Shown piece by piece: positions 49,531 through 60,227 of a stretch of 64,000 bases of DNA. Made by a program: the position numbers and the translations under genes. Source of the DNA: Stomorhina lunata (taxonomy: Eukaryota > Arthropoda > Insecta > Diptera > Rhiniidae). Location: the NCBI GenBank assembly GCA_933228675.1, contig OW121741.1, forward strand, positions 119,271,564-119,335,563. Reading direction: 5' to 3'. The notes beneath the pieces are model-generated. The model was not told the origin of the DNA and ran no database searches. It saw only the letters and a list, made by a program, of their open reading frames with translations. Each line of letters starts with the position of its first letter. Position 1 is the stretch's first letter.

Positions 49531-49539
49531 AAGAAAATT

Positions 49540-51400
49540 TTTTTTTTATATAAAAAAGAAAAATTTTTTATAAAACAAGGATTCGAGACAAGTTTTTGTT
49601 AAGAAAAAATTTATTTGAAACAAATTTTTCTATTAAAAAATTAGTTTACTACAATTTTTTTAATGGAAAAAAGGTTTTGGAAAAAAGTTTCTATAGAAAA
49701 ATTGGTTAAAGAAACAAATTTGGGATCAATTTTTGTAAAAAATAAGTTTGGGACACATTTTTCTATAGAAAAGTCACACTAGGACGAATTTTTCATTAAA
49801 AATTAGTTACGGGCAAATTATTTTATAGAAAAATCAGTTTGCGACAAATTTTTCTGTAGAAAAATCAGTTTGAGACAAATTTTTCTATAGAAAAACAGGT
49901 TTGGGACAAATTTTTTTATAGAAAAATCAGTTCACGACAAATTTTTCTATAGAAAAATCAGTTTGTGACAAATTTTTCTATAGAAAAATTAGTTTGGGAC
50001 ACATTTTTCTAAAGAAAAATCAGTTTGGGACAAATTTTTAAATAGAAAAATAAGTTTTGGACGAATTTTTCTATAGAAAAATTAGTTTGGGACAAATTTT
50101 TCTATAGAAAAATTATTTTGGGACAATTTTTTCTATAGAAAAATTAGTTTGGGATAAATTTCTACAGAAAATATGTTTGTTATATATTTTTCAATAGAAA
50201 AATGTGTTTGGGATAAATTTTTCTATTAAAAATGTGTTTGGGACAAATTTTTCTAAAAAAAAATGTTTTTGGGACAAATTTTTCTAAAAAAAAATGTGTT
50301 TGGGACAAATTTTTCTGAAAAAAATGTGTTTGGGACAAATTTTTCAATAGAAAAATGTGTTTGGGACAAATTTTTCTAGAGAAAAATGTTTTTGGGACAA
50401 ACTTTTCTATAGCAAAATTAGTTTGGGACAAATTTTTCTTAGAAAAACTAATTTTTCTAATTTTCTAGAAAAATTAGTTTGGGACAAATTTTCTATAGAG
50501 AAATTAGTTTGGGACAAATTTTTCTATAAAAAAATTAGTCTGGGGCAAATTTTTCTATAGGAAAATTAGTTTGGGACAAAGTTTTCTATAGAAAAATGCG
50601 TTTGAAACAAATTTTTCTAAAGAGAATTGTGTTTGGGCAAATTTTTTTAAAGAAAAATGTATTTGGGACAAATTTGTCTAAAGAAAAATGTATTTGGGAC
50701 AAATTTTTCTACATAAAAATGTATTTGGGACAAATTTTTCTACATAAAAATATGTTTGGGACAAATTTTTATATAGAAGAATATCTTCGGTACAAATTTT
50801 TCCATAGAAAAATGTGTTTGTGACAAATTTTTTTATAGAAAAATGTGTTTGGACAAAATTTTTCTATAGAAAAAAGTGTTTGGCCCACATTTTTCTAAAA
50901 AAAAAGAAAAAGAGTTTGGGACAAATTTTTCTATAGAAAAATGTGTTTGGGGCAAATTTTTCTAAGAAAAATGTGGCCCAAACACAATATGTTTGGGCCA
51001 CATTTTGCTATTTAAAAATGTGTTTGGGACAATTTGTTATGTAGAAAAAATAGTTTGGAACAAATTTTTCTACAGAAAGATAAGTTTGAACAAATTTTTC
51101 TTGAGAAAAATTAGTTTGGGACATATTTTTCTATCTAAACATGTGTTTAAGACAATTTTTTCTATAGAAAAATTTGTTTGAGATAATTTTTTTATAAAAA
51201 AAATTTATTTGGCACAATTTTTTCTATAGAAAATATGTTTGAGTAAAGTGTTTCCTTAGAGAAATGCATTTGGAACGAATTTTTTCTTTAGAAAAATATG
51301 TTTGAGACAAATTTTTCTTCAGAAAAGTGTATTTTAAACAAATTCTTTGACAAAAAATTTGTATTATTAAAATTTTCTTCATAACAATTTTCTTATAGAA
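49540..51400 (+). repeat. 31-bp TTTCTATAGAAA minisatellite, block 1
   Basis: About 60 units with the 20-bp perfect palindrome AATTTTTCTATAGAAAAATT and an 11-bp spacer, AGTTTGGGACA on the left and GTGTTTGGGACA-like on the right. Units are moderately diverged. Open frames here on both strands (for example 50180-50431 and 50357-50560) are repeat read-through producing motifs such as WDKFF or LSQTHFF. Confidence 0.93.
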
Positions 51401-52490
51401 AATGTCTTTGTCACATTTTTTGCTATATAAATAATATTATCCTACCTTTAGTTAAACCTCAATCTTTGTACTGTCATTTGTCATGATTATCAAAATCAAA
51501 ATAAATTTCAAAACGATTAAAAGATCAGCATTAAGTATTTTCTACAGGCATTCAAAGAACAAAGAAAATACAGACATTTTCCCTAGTATTGGCAAAAATC
51601 CTTAAGTACTCCTTACTATTTAACATCCTCTCTAAACAATCTTTGAAATTGTAGTTTACTTTACCTAAATCCTCTTGCATTCTAATACTGATAATGCAGT
51701 TAATATTATTTACAGGGAAAATCATCTTCAATAACAATAAAACGTAAATACAATGCAAAAATATTCCAGAATTTATAGATAAATAGTTATAGCTGCTGTT
51801 GTAAGAAGAATTTATTCATAACTTTGTTGTAGGTTTTTGTTTGTATGTATTTAGTTTTGTTTGAAAGATATTTCTAAACATAATAACTGAACAATAGGAA
51901 ATGATTCCTGACACATATACACAAATTTATAGCATACCTTAAGGAGCTAAGGGTGCTAAGTAGAAAAGAAATGAGAGCATAACAACAGAAATAAGAAAAT
52001 AAGGTGTGCTTTTCCAGGCTTTTAGATTTTCTTTAGCTTTGTTTTTTTTTTGTTTTTCTAGTTTTCATGTTTCTATTGAAACTTTGCAAAATAGTTTGGA
52101 TCGCTTATTGTTTAGTTGTCTGTCCTTCCGTTTGTCTGTCTATCTGTCTACCTGCCTCCTCGTTTAGGTTCTTTTGTTTGTCTGCTTTTTATCTTTTTAG
52201 TTGATGCACAATTTCTTGTGTTTGTCTTTCGGGGTTTCTTCGTTGTCTTGAAGTTCCGTTTATTGCTGTTATTTTTCTTATTGTTATTTTGCAACTTTTT
52301 CTTTTGAGTTTAAAACACGTCAACATCATTTGTCTTCAAAGGAAATTATGTTACCCTCAAATAATGGTTGTAATTTTAAAGCGTGTATATCAGTTTGGAG
52401 CTAGTTTAAGTAAGGACCCGTTAAGTGAGAAGAAAATAAGAAACAGCAGAAGACAGTGGTATCTTTCTATAGAAACTTATATTTTTCAAT
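51401..52490. other. Single-copy AT-rich sequence between arrays
   Basis: About 1.1 kb. It contains a short TGTCTGTC-type microsatellite near 52115-52155. Open frames at 51552-51758 (-) and 52116-52307 (+) are low-complexity or start within it and lack motifs. I see no gene. Confidence 0.65.
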
Positions 52491-54530
52491 ATAAAAATAT
52501 TTTTTGAACAAATTTTTCTAAAGAAAAATTAGTTTGGGACAAATTTTTCTGCAAAAATTAAGTTTGGGACAAATATTTCTATAGAATGTTTAGTTTGGGA
52601 CAAATATGTTCGAGACAAATTTTATGTTTGGGACAAATTTTTCTATAGAAAAATATATTTGGGACAAATTTTTTTATAGAAAAATATATTGGGAACAAAT
52701 TTTTCTGTAAAAAAATATATTTGGGACAAATTTTTCTATAGAAAAATATATTTGGGACAAATTTTTCTATAGAGAAATATATTTGGGACAAATTTTTCTA
52801 TAGAAAATATATTTGTGGCAAATTTTTCTATAGAAAAATATATTTGGGACAAATTTTTCTATAGAAAAATATATTTGGGACAAATTTTTTTTATAGATAA
52901 ATATATTTAGGACATATTTTTCTATGAAAAATATATTTGTGACAAAATTTTCTATGAAAAATATATTTGGGACAAATTTTTTTATAGAAAAATATATTTG
53001 AGACAAATTTTTCTTTACAAGAATATATTTTGGACAAATTTGTCTATGAAAAATATATATGTAAGACAAATTTTTTATAGAAAAATATATTTGGGACAAA
53101 TTTTTTTATAGAGAAATATATTTGGGATAAATTTTTCTATAGAAAAATATATTTTGGATAAATTTCTCTATGAAAAATATATTTAAGACAAATTTTTCTA
53201 TAGAAAAATATATTTAAGAGAAATTTTTCTATAGAAAAACATACTTGGGGCAAAATTTTTCTATTGAAAAATATATTTGGGACAAAATTTTTCTATAGAA
53301 AAATATATTTGGGGAAAATTTTTCTATTGAAAAATATATTTGGGACAAATTTTTCTTTATAAAAATATATTTGAGAGACATTTTTCTATACAAAATTAAT
53401 TTGAGACAAATTAATCTATAGAAAAATTAGTTAAGGACAAATATGGATAAATTTGTCTATAAAAAATTAGTTTGCAACAAATTTTGCTATATAATAATGT
53501 TTCCGGCAACTGTTTTATAGAAAAAAATGTCTATAACAGATTTTTCATAGAAAAAAATATTTGTAGCAATTTTTTTTTGTAAAAATTAATAATCAGTTTG
53601 AGACAAATTTTTCTATAGAAAAATCAGTTTGAGACAAATTTTTCTATAGAAAAATCAGTTTGAGACAAATTTTTCTATAAAAAAAATCAGTTTGTGACAT
53701 ATTTTTCCATAGAAGAATCAGTTTGTGACAAATTTTTCTATAGAAAAATCAGTTTGTGACAAATTTTTCTATAAAAAAATCAGTTTGTGACAAATTTTTC
53801 TATAGAAAAATCAGCTTGTGACAAATTTTTCTATAAAAAAATCAGTTTGTGACAAATTTTTCTATGGAAAAATCAGTTTGTGATAAATTTTTCTATAGAA
53901 AAATCAGTTTGTGACTAATTTTTCTATAGAAAAATTAGTTTGTGACAAATTTTTCTAAAGAAAAATCAGTTTGTGACAAATTTTTCTATAGAAAAATCAG
54001 TTTGTGACAAATTTTTCTAAAGAAAAATCAGTTTGTGACAAATTTTTCTATAGAAAAATTAGTTTGTGACAAATTTTTCTCTAGAAAAATCAGTTTGTGA
54101 TATAAAAGAATCAGTTCCTGGCAAAATTTTCTATAAATAAATCAGTTTGTAATAAATTTTTCTTTACAAAAATCAGTTTGTGACAAAATTTTCTTAGAAA
54201 AATAAGTTTGGGACAAATTTTTGTAAAGAGAAATCAGTTTGGGACAACTTTTTGTACAAAAAAATCAGTTTGGAACAAATTTTTCTACAGTAAGATCAGC
54301 TGGAAAAATTAGTTTGGGAACAAAATTAGTTTGTGACAAAAATCAATTTGGGACAAATTTTGGGACAGGTTTTTCTATCGAAAAATTAGTTTGGGACACA
54401 TATTCTATAGAAAAATTAGTTTCGGACAAATTTTTTCCAATAGAAAAACTTATTTTGGACAATTGTTTTTATAGAGAAATTTGTTTAGGACAAATTTTTT
54501 TTATGGATAATTAGTTTTGAAACATTTTTC
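52491..54530 (+). repeat. 31-bp TTTCTATAGAAA minisatellite, block 2 (two spacer subtypes)
   Basis: From 52500 to about 53400 the spacer is mostly ATATTTGGGACA. After a degenerate join, 53590-54110 has CAGTTTGTGACA, then degenerate mixed spacers to 54530. The core palindrome is kept through both. The block ends about 600 bp upstream of the first Beat exon. Confidence 0.93.
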
Positions 54531-55139
54531 TGATTAAATTTGTATGTGGAATTTCATTTTTCTATTTTCTTCCACTGTTTTTCCCCTTTACAAAAAACAA
54601 AGTGATAAAAAATGTTTGATTTTAAAACTAAAACCCCAGCTGCAGCTCCTGAGTTTAGCGTTTTTACTACCAGCATTTTTTATTTGTATTGTTTAGTTTG
54701 TTGCTCGTCTAATTTACGTGAAAACCAATTTGTAAAATAAGCAAAACATCTGAAACATTTATGTCAAATATTTTTCCTTTTTGTACTCGTATTTTACTCC
54801 TTTTAAAGCTGTTTATTTATATAACGATCATTAGTTGTTCCAATTCCCTCTTAAGGATGCTGGGAGCAGAGAAATGCTTAGAATTTTTTATTTATATTTT
54901 TTTACTCTGGAGCAAAAATTAAAATAAAACTTGAAATTCTTTTACTGCATAAATTTTATGCAACAAACCTTAAGTTGTAAAAGTAAAGGAGGAACGAAAA
55001 ACCTTTTTACAATATTAATTTACTTATGCTTTACTTATATTTTATGGTATTTATTTTATATGATACATAAACAAATTCGCTTGTTAAACTTTTTTCATTC
55101 ATTTTTGTCTTGTTTCTACTATCTTTCTTCTTTTTTCAG
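54531..55139 (+). other. Intron end upstream of the first visible Beat exon
   Basis: AT-rich, free of tandem repeats. It ends with the pyrimidine tract TTTCTTCTTTTTTCAG, a good splice acceptor at 55138-55139. The upstream exon that should carry the signal peptide is not recognisable in this window. An open frame at 54931-55200 runs through the acceptor and is not a gene. Confidence 0.75.
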
Positions 55140-55348
55140 ATATAACCAATTCTCTTACCATGACGGAGGTGAAAATACCCAATCATATAATGCGCTTTAA
55201 AAGTGCCATATTAGGTTGTCGTTACAGTCTCGATGGAGAGTCTTTGTATTCGGTGAAATGGTATAAAGACGGTCATGAATTTTATCGTTATGTGCCACGA
55301 AATAAACCACCGGGACAGGCATTTCCTTTGCCGGGTATCAATGTTGAG
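55140..55348 (+). CDS. Beaten-path family protein, exon encoding the first half of the V-type Ig domain
   Basis: Internal exon, 209 bp. It enters in phase (two bases completing a codon begun in the previous exon) and ends at a codon boundary before a consensus donor (GAG|GTAAGT). The peptide has the B-strand Cys (55217-55219) in ILGCRYSLDG, the conserved Trp (55259-55261) in SLYSVKWYKDGHEFYRYVPR, then PPGQAFPLPGINVE. LYSVKWYK, EFYRY and the PP..FP.PG tail are characteristic of insect Beat proteins, secreted or membrane-attached immunoglobulin proteins that bind Side-family receptors and guide motor axons and synaptic partner choice (known for the family). The Met at 55160 is internal, not a start. 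Among fly paralogues it looks nearest the II/III/IV groups from memory, so I give no symbol. It is flanked on both sides by 31-bp minisatellite. Confidence 0.93.
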
Positions 55349-56040
55349 GTAAGTACTTTTCTTGTGAGCTTGTGTCGTTGCTGGTTACTTTTGTATTACA
55401 TTTTTTTTTTCGTATTTATAATTTACAAGGATCCATCGCACCAGTTGTGCTCAGTACATCTGTGCCTGGGTTTTATTTGATTTTTCATTTATGTATTTCT
55501 TACTTATACTATCCATCAAGGATGATATATAATATTTAGTGTTTTCTGTTATATACTTTAAAATCAAAATATGGGATATATTGGTCATATTCATACGTGG
55601 TCGATCCTTAGTGTTTCTACTTAAGATTTTTATCTTTATAAATGAGTCAGGTCTCTTATATTATTTTAAGAAACTTTTAAGACTGACTTAACGATAAAAT
55701 TTGTTATTTCTTCATAAAAATTGGTATGATTTGTAATTCTGAGAAAAAATTATGAAGATGAAAAATATTATTAAAGATGATGCATTTTATTTGGATCATT
55801 TTATAAATAAGGCAGTTCTGGGAAGGAAACCTCTAGGAATATAAATATATCACACACTGATACTTACACTAACGTTGAAGTAAGTAAATCAAGCAAAAAT
55901 GTCTTTGATGTCGAGGCTTGTGATTATTTTAAGCAAATTCAATATTGATCATATGTCATGTGGGACAACATCCAGTTATAAACATATCCATATGCTACTG
56001 TAAATAACATTCGCAGTCACCTCCTGGAAATGAAGTTTAT
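55349..56040 (+). other. Start of the 7.85-kb Beat intron
   Basis: The donor GTAAGT is at 55349. About 690 bp of single-copy AT-rich intron follow before the minisatellite resumes. No exon or other signal seen. An open frame reading through the donor (to 55480) is not coding. Confidence 0.8.
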
Positions 56041-58320
56041 ACAATTTTAATTTTTTTTTATAGAAAACTTAGTTGGGAAGTATTTTGCTATTCAAAGTTT
56101 AGTTTGAAACTAATTTTTATAAAGAAAAATTAGTTTGGGACAAATTGTTCTATAAAAGAATAAGTTTGGGACAAATTTTTCTATAGAAAAGTTAGTTTGG
56201 ACAAACTTTTTTATATAGAAAAATTAGTTTGGGACAAACTCTTCTATTGAAAAATTAAATTGGGACAATTTTCCCATATAAAAATTAGTTTGGAACAAAT
56301 TTTTCTATAGAAAAATTAGTTTGGAAGACATTTTTATATAGAAAAATTAGTTTGGGAAAAATTTTTTCTGTAGGAAACTTTGTCCCAAAATTAGTTTAGG
56401 GCACATTTTTTTTAAAGAAAAATTAGGTTGGGACAAATTTTTCTATAGAAAAATTAGTTTGAGAAAAATATTTCAGTAGAAAAATTATTTTGGGACAAAT
56501 TGTTCTACAGAAAAATTAGTTTTGACAAATTTTTCTATAGAAAAATTAATTTGGGACAAAATTTTCTAAAGAAAAACTAATTTGGGATAAATTTTTCTAT
56601 AGAAAAATTAATTTGGGACAAATTTTTCTATAGAAAAATTAATTTGGGACAAATTTCCTGTAGAAAAATTAATTTGAGACATATAAAAATAAGTTTGGAC
56701 AAAATTTTTTCTATAAACAATAAAATTTGGGACAAATTTTTCTAAAGAAAAATTAGTTTAAGACAAATTTTTCTGTAGAAAAGTTAGTTTGGGACAAATT
56801 TTTCTATAGAAAAATTAGTTTGGAACAAACTTTTCTACAGAAAAATTAGTTTGGGACTAACTTTTCTATAGAAAAATTAGTTTGGGGCTAATTTTTCTAT
56901 AGAAAAATTAGTTTGGAGCTAATTTTTCTATAGAAAAATTAGTTTGGAACTAATTTTTTATAGAAAAATTAGTTTGTGACTAATTTTTCTATAGAAAAGT
57001 TATGTTGGGACAAATTTTTCTATAGAAAAATTATGTTGGGACAAATTTTTTCTATAGAAAAATTATGTTGGGACAAATTTTTCTATAGAAAAATTATGTT
57101 GGGACAAATTTTTCTATAGAAAAATTATGTTGGGACAAATTTTTCTATAGAAAAATTATGTTGGGACAAATTTTTCTATAGAAAAATTATGTTGGGACAA
57201 ATTTTTCTATAGAAAAATTATGTTGGGACAAATTTTTCTATAGAAAAATTATGTTGGGACAAATTTTTCTATAGAAAAATTATGTTGGGACAAATTTTTC
57301 TATAGAAAAATTATGTTGGGACAAATTTTTCTATAGAAAAATTATGTTGGGACAAATTTTTCTATAGAAAAATTAGTTTGGGACAAATTTTTGAGTAGAA
57401 AAATATGTTTGGGATAAACTTTTCTATAGAAATATTAGTCTGGGATAAACTTTTCTATAGAAAAATTAGTTTTTCTTTAGAAAATTTGCCCTAAACTAAT
57501 TAATTTTTCTATAGAAAAATTAGTTTGGCACAAAATTTTCTATAGAAATTTTCTATAGAAAAAGTTTGGCACAAAATATTCTATTGAAAATTTTAGCTTG
57601 GGACAAATTTTGATACAGAAAAATTAGTTTGGAAAAATTTTTCTATATTAAAATTAGTTTGGGACAAATTTTTCTATAGAAAAATTAGTTTTGGACAAAT
57701 TTTTCTATTGAAAAATTAATTTTTAAGACACATTTTTCTATAGAAAAATTAAGTTTTAAGACACATTTTTCTATAGAAAAATTCTTTAGTAAAACTTAGT
57801 TTTACCTAAAAATTTTATATAGAAAAATTAAGTTTTACGAAAAAATTTTCTATAGAAAAATTAAGTTTTAAGACAGACATTTTTGTGTAGGAAAACTCAG
57901 TTTAATAAAATTTTTTCTGTAGAAAAATGAGTTTTTACAAAAATTTTTCTGCAGAAAAATTGAGTTTTAAGAAAAAACTTTCTTTAGAAAATTAAATTTT
58001 ACCAAAAATTTTTCTATAGAAAAATTAAGTTTTAATACAAATTTTCTATAAAAAAAATTACGTTTATTAAATTGGGTATTTCTGTAGAAAAAATATGTTT
58101 TACAAAAATATTTCCTTAGAAAAATTAAGTTTAAACAAAAATTTTTTTTAGAAAAAATAAATTTTACAAATATTTTTTCTATAGAAAAAATAAATTTTTA
58201 CAAAAATTTTTTTATAGAAAAATTAAGTTTTATTAAAAAAATTTCTATTCTAAAAATTCTAATTTCTATAGAAAAATTAAGTTTTAACAAAAAATTTTCT
58301 ATAGAAAAATTGAGTTATGC
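56041..58320 (+). repeat. 31-bp TTTCTATAGAAA minisatellite, block 3 (intronic)
   Basis: Spacer subtypes run in order: AGTTTGGGACA and AATTTGGGACA to about 56990; ATGTTGGGACA in about twelve almost identical units at 57000-57365 with an exact 31-bp period; then AGTTTTAAGACA and AAGTTTTAC forms, increasingly degenerate, to 58320. The palindromic core AATTTTTCTATAGAAAAATT is the constant part. Confidence 0.94.
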
Positions 58321-59440
58321 CATTTTGAAATTACTTAGAGCAAAATATTTAAATTCATAAAATCGTTAAATATAAGTTTTGGTGGGGTCCGCATTCATAC
58401 TTTAATATCTTTTTGTATCGTAAGGCGTATGATTGTTATAAGGAAATTCCATATTCATCATACGCCATGAAATACAAGAAGAACATCTCGTAATTGTAAA
58501 AAAATAAAATTATGTATTTCAAAACGAAACTGAAAGTATGAATGAAGCCTTTAGTAATTAACATGGAAGTGCAATTAAAGGGAAAATAAATCGAATGGAT
58601 TTTATTGCTAATTACATACTTCCCTTCTTAGTTTTCCCAATAAAAACAGAATAATTCAAGGAATAAAAATATCTTAAGAAGAACAAGTTAAATATAGTTC
58701 AGTTCTAGCAATGCAATAAATGCTGTTAGTAGCTACCAGAATTTAACACATGGACGTATAATTGATATAAGGAAATTCGGTATTTATCATACGTCAGAGG
58801 AAACATTAAATTGCTACTGATTAAATACAATTTCAAAGAAAAAAATTCAATTTAATTCAACAAACTAAAGTTTTTCGACAAACCCCAAATAAAAGATGTT
58901 AAAATTAAACTTTTTCAAAATTTCTTATAACATAACCGCAATAATTTATTATGAAACTTTAAGCAACTAAAGTTTGTTCACCACTTTAAACATATAATAA
59001 ATATACAAATTTGAAGGACCTCATCTTGTAACACACAAGATAAATAAATCCTTAAGGATTCTATACAGTATAACTAAACGTGACTTTTGATATTGTTGAC
59101 TATTTTTAGATTTCGTAAAAAAAAAACAAAAAAGAACTTAACAATAGCTAGAGAATATCTTGTCTTTAATTTAAACTTAACAAAACTCGTATATGATTAT
59201 TGTGTAGACAATGTTATGAGGCGGAAATATTTGTAAGTTTTTTTTTTTTCATATATTTATGTCTTTTGAAGTTCTTGTTACTATTGTAAAATAATGGTTA
59301 GACAATTGCTAAAAATAAGTAGAGACACTGTGACGTGACATTGTCATGCAAGAGTTAAAAAGATGTGAACAATTTTTGTTAGTTTTCAAAAAATACAATA
59401 TATAATTTTAAGCAACAGAAGTACAGAAAAATTTAAATAG
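58321..59440 (+). other. Single-copy intron sequence
   Basis: About 1.1 kb of AT-rich intron. A short motif, ATAAGGAAATTC followed by a cat-rich stretch ending CATACG, occurs at about 58437-58467 and 58758-58791, perhaps a small diverged duplication. I see no exon. Confidence 0.65.
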
Positions 59441-60227
59441 AAAAATATTTAAAACAAATCTCAGAAAAGTCACAAGATAATTTTTCTATAGAAAAATAAA
59501 TTTAAGATAAATTTTTCTCTTGACAAATTGATCTAAGACAAACTTTTCTATAAAAAAGTTATTCAAGACATTTTTTCTATAGAAAAATTTATTTAAGACA
59601 AATTTTTCTATAGAAAACTTTAGTTAAGAAAAATTTTTCTATAGAAAAATTTATTTAAGACAAATTTTTCTATAGAAAAATTTATTTATGAAAAATTTTT
59701 CTATAGCAAAATTTATTTAAGACAAATTTTTCTATAGAAAAATTTATTTAAGACAAATTTTTCTATAGAACAATTTATTTAAGGAAAATTTTTCTATATA
59801 AAAATGTATTTAAGACAAATTTTTTATAGAAAAATTTATTCAAGACAAAGTTTTCTATAGAAAAATTTATTTAAGACAAACTTTTCTAAAGAAAAATTTA
59901 TTTAAGACAATTTTTTCTATAGAAAAATTTACTTAAGACAAATTTTTCTATAGAAAAATTTATTTAAGACAAATTGTTCTATAGAAAAACTTATTTAAGA
60001 CAAATTTTTCTAAAGAAAAATTTATTTAAGATATATTTTTCTATGGAAAAATTTATTTAAGATAAATTTTTCTATAGAAAAATTTATTTAAGAAAAATTT
60101 TTCTATAAAAAAATTTATTTTAGACAAATTTTTCTATTGAAAAATTTATTTAAGACACATTTTTGTATAGAAAAATTTATTTAAGACAATTTTTTCTATA
60201 GAAAAATTTATTCAAAAGAAATTTTTG
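59441..60227 (+). repeat. 31-bp TTTCTATAGAAA minisatellite, block 4 (intronic)
   Basis: About 25 units with spacer TTTATTTAAGACA. The last unit runs directly into the 12-bp satellite at 60228: AAATTTTTGTAT continues as GTCTTAGTC. Confidence 0.93.

Noticed and set aside
50180..51181. Several overlapping open frames on both strands, rich in Phe, Lys and Gly
   Set aside because: All are read-through of the 31-bp minisatellite; 31 is not a multiple of 3, so frames shift every unit. The same applies to 52579-53099 and 54239-54514.
55160..55480. ATG at 55160 as the start of a short Beat protein
   Set aside because: The peptide before it (ending NSLT) continues in frame back to a strong acceptor, the Met is inside the Ig domain region, and no signal peptide follows. 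The open frame past 55348 is intron.
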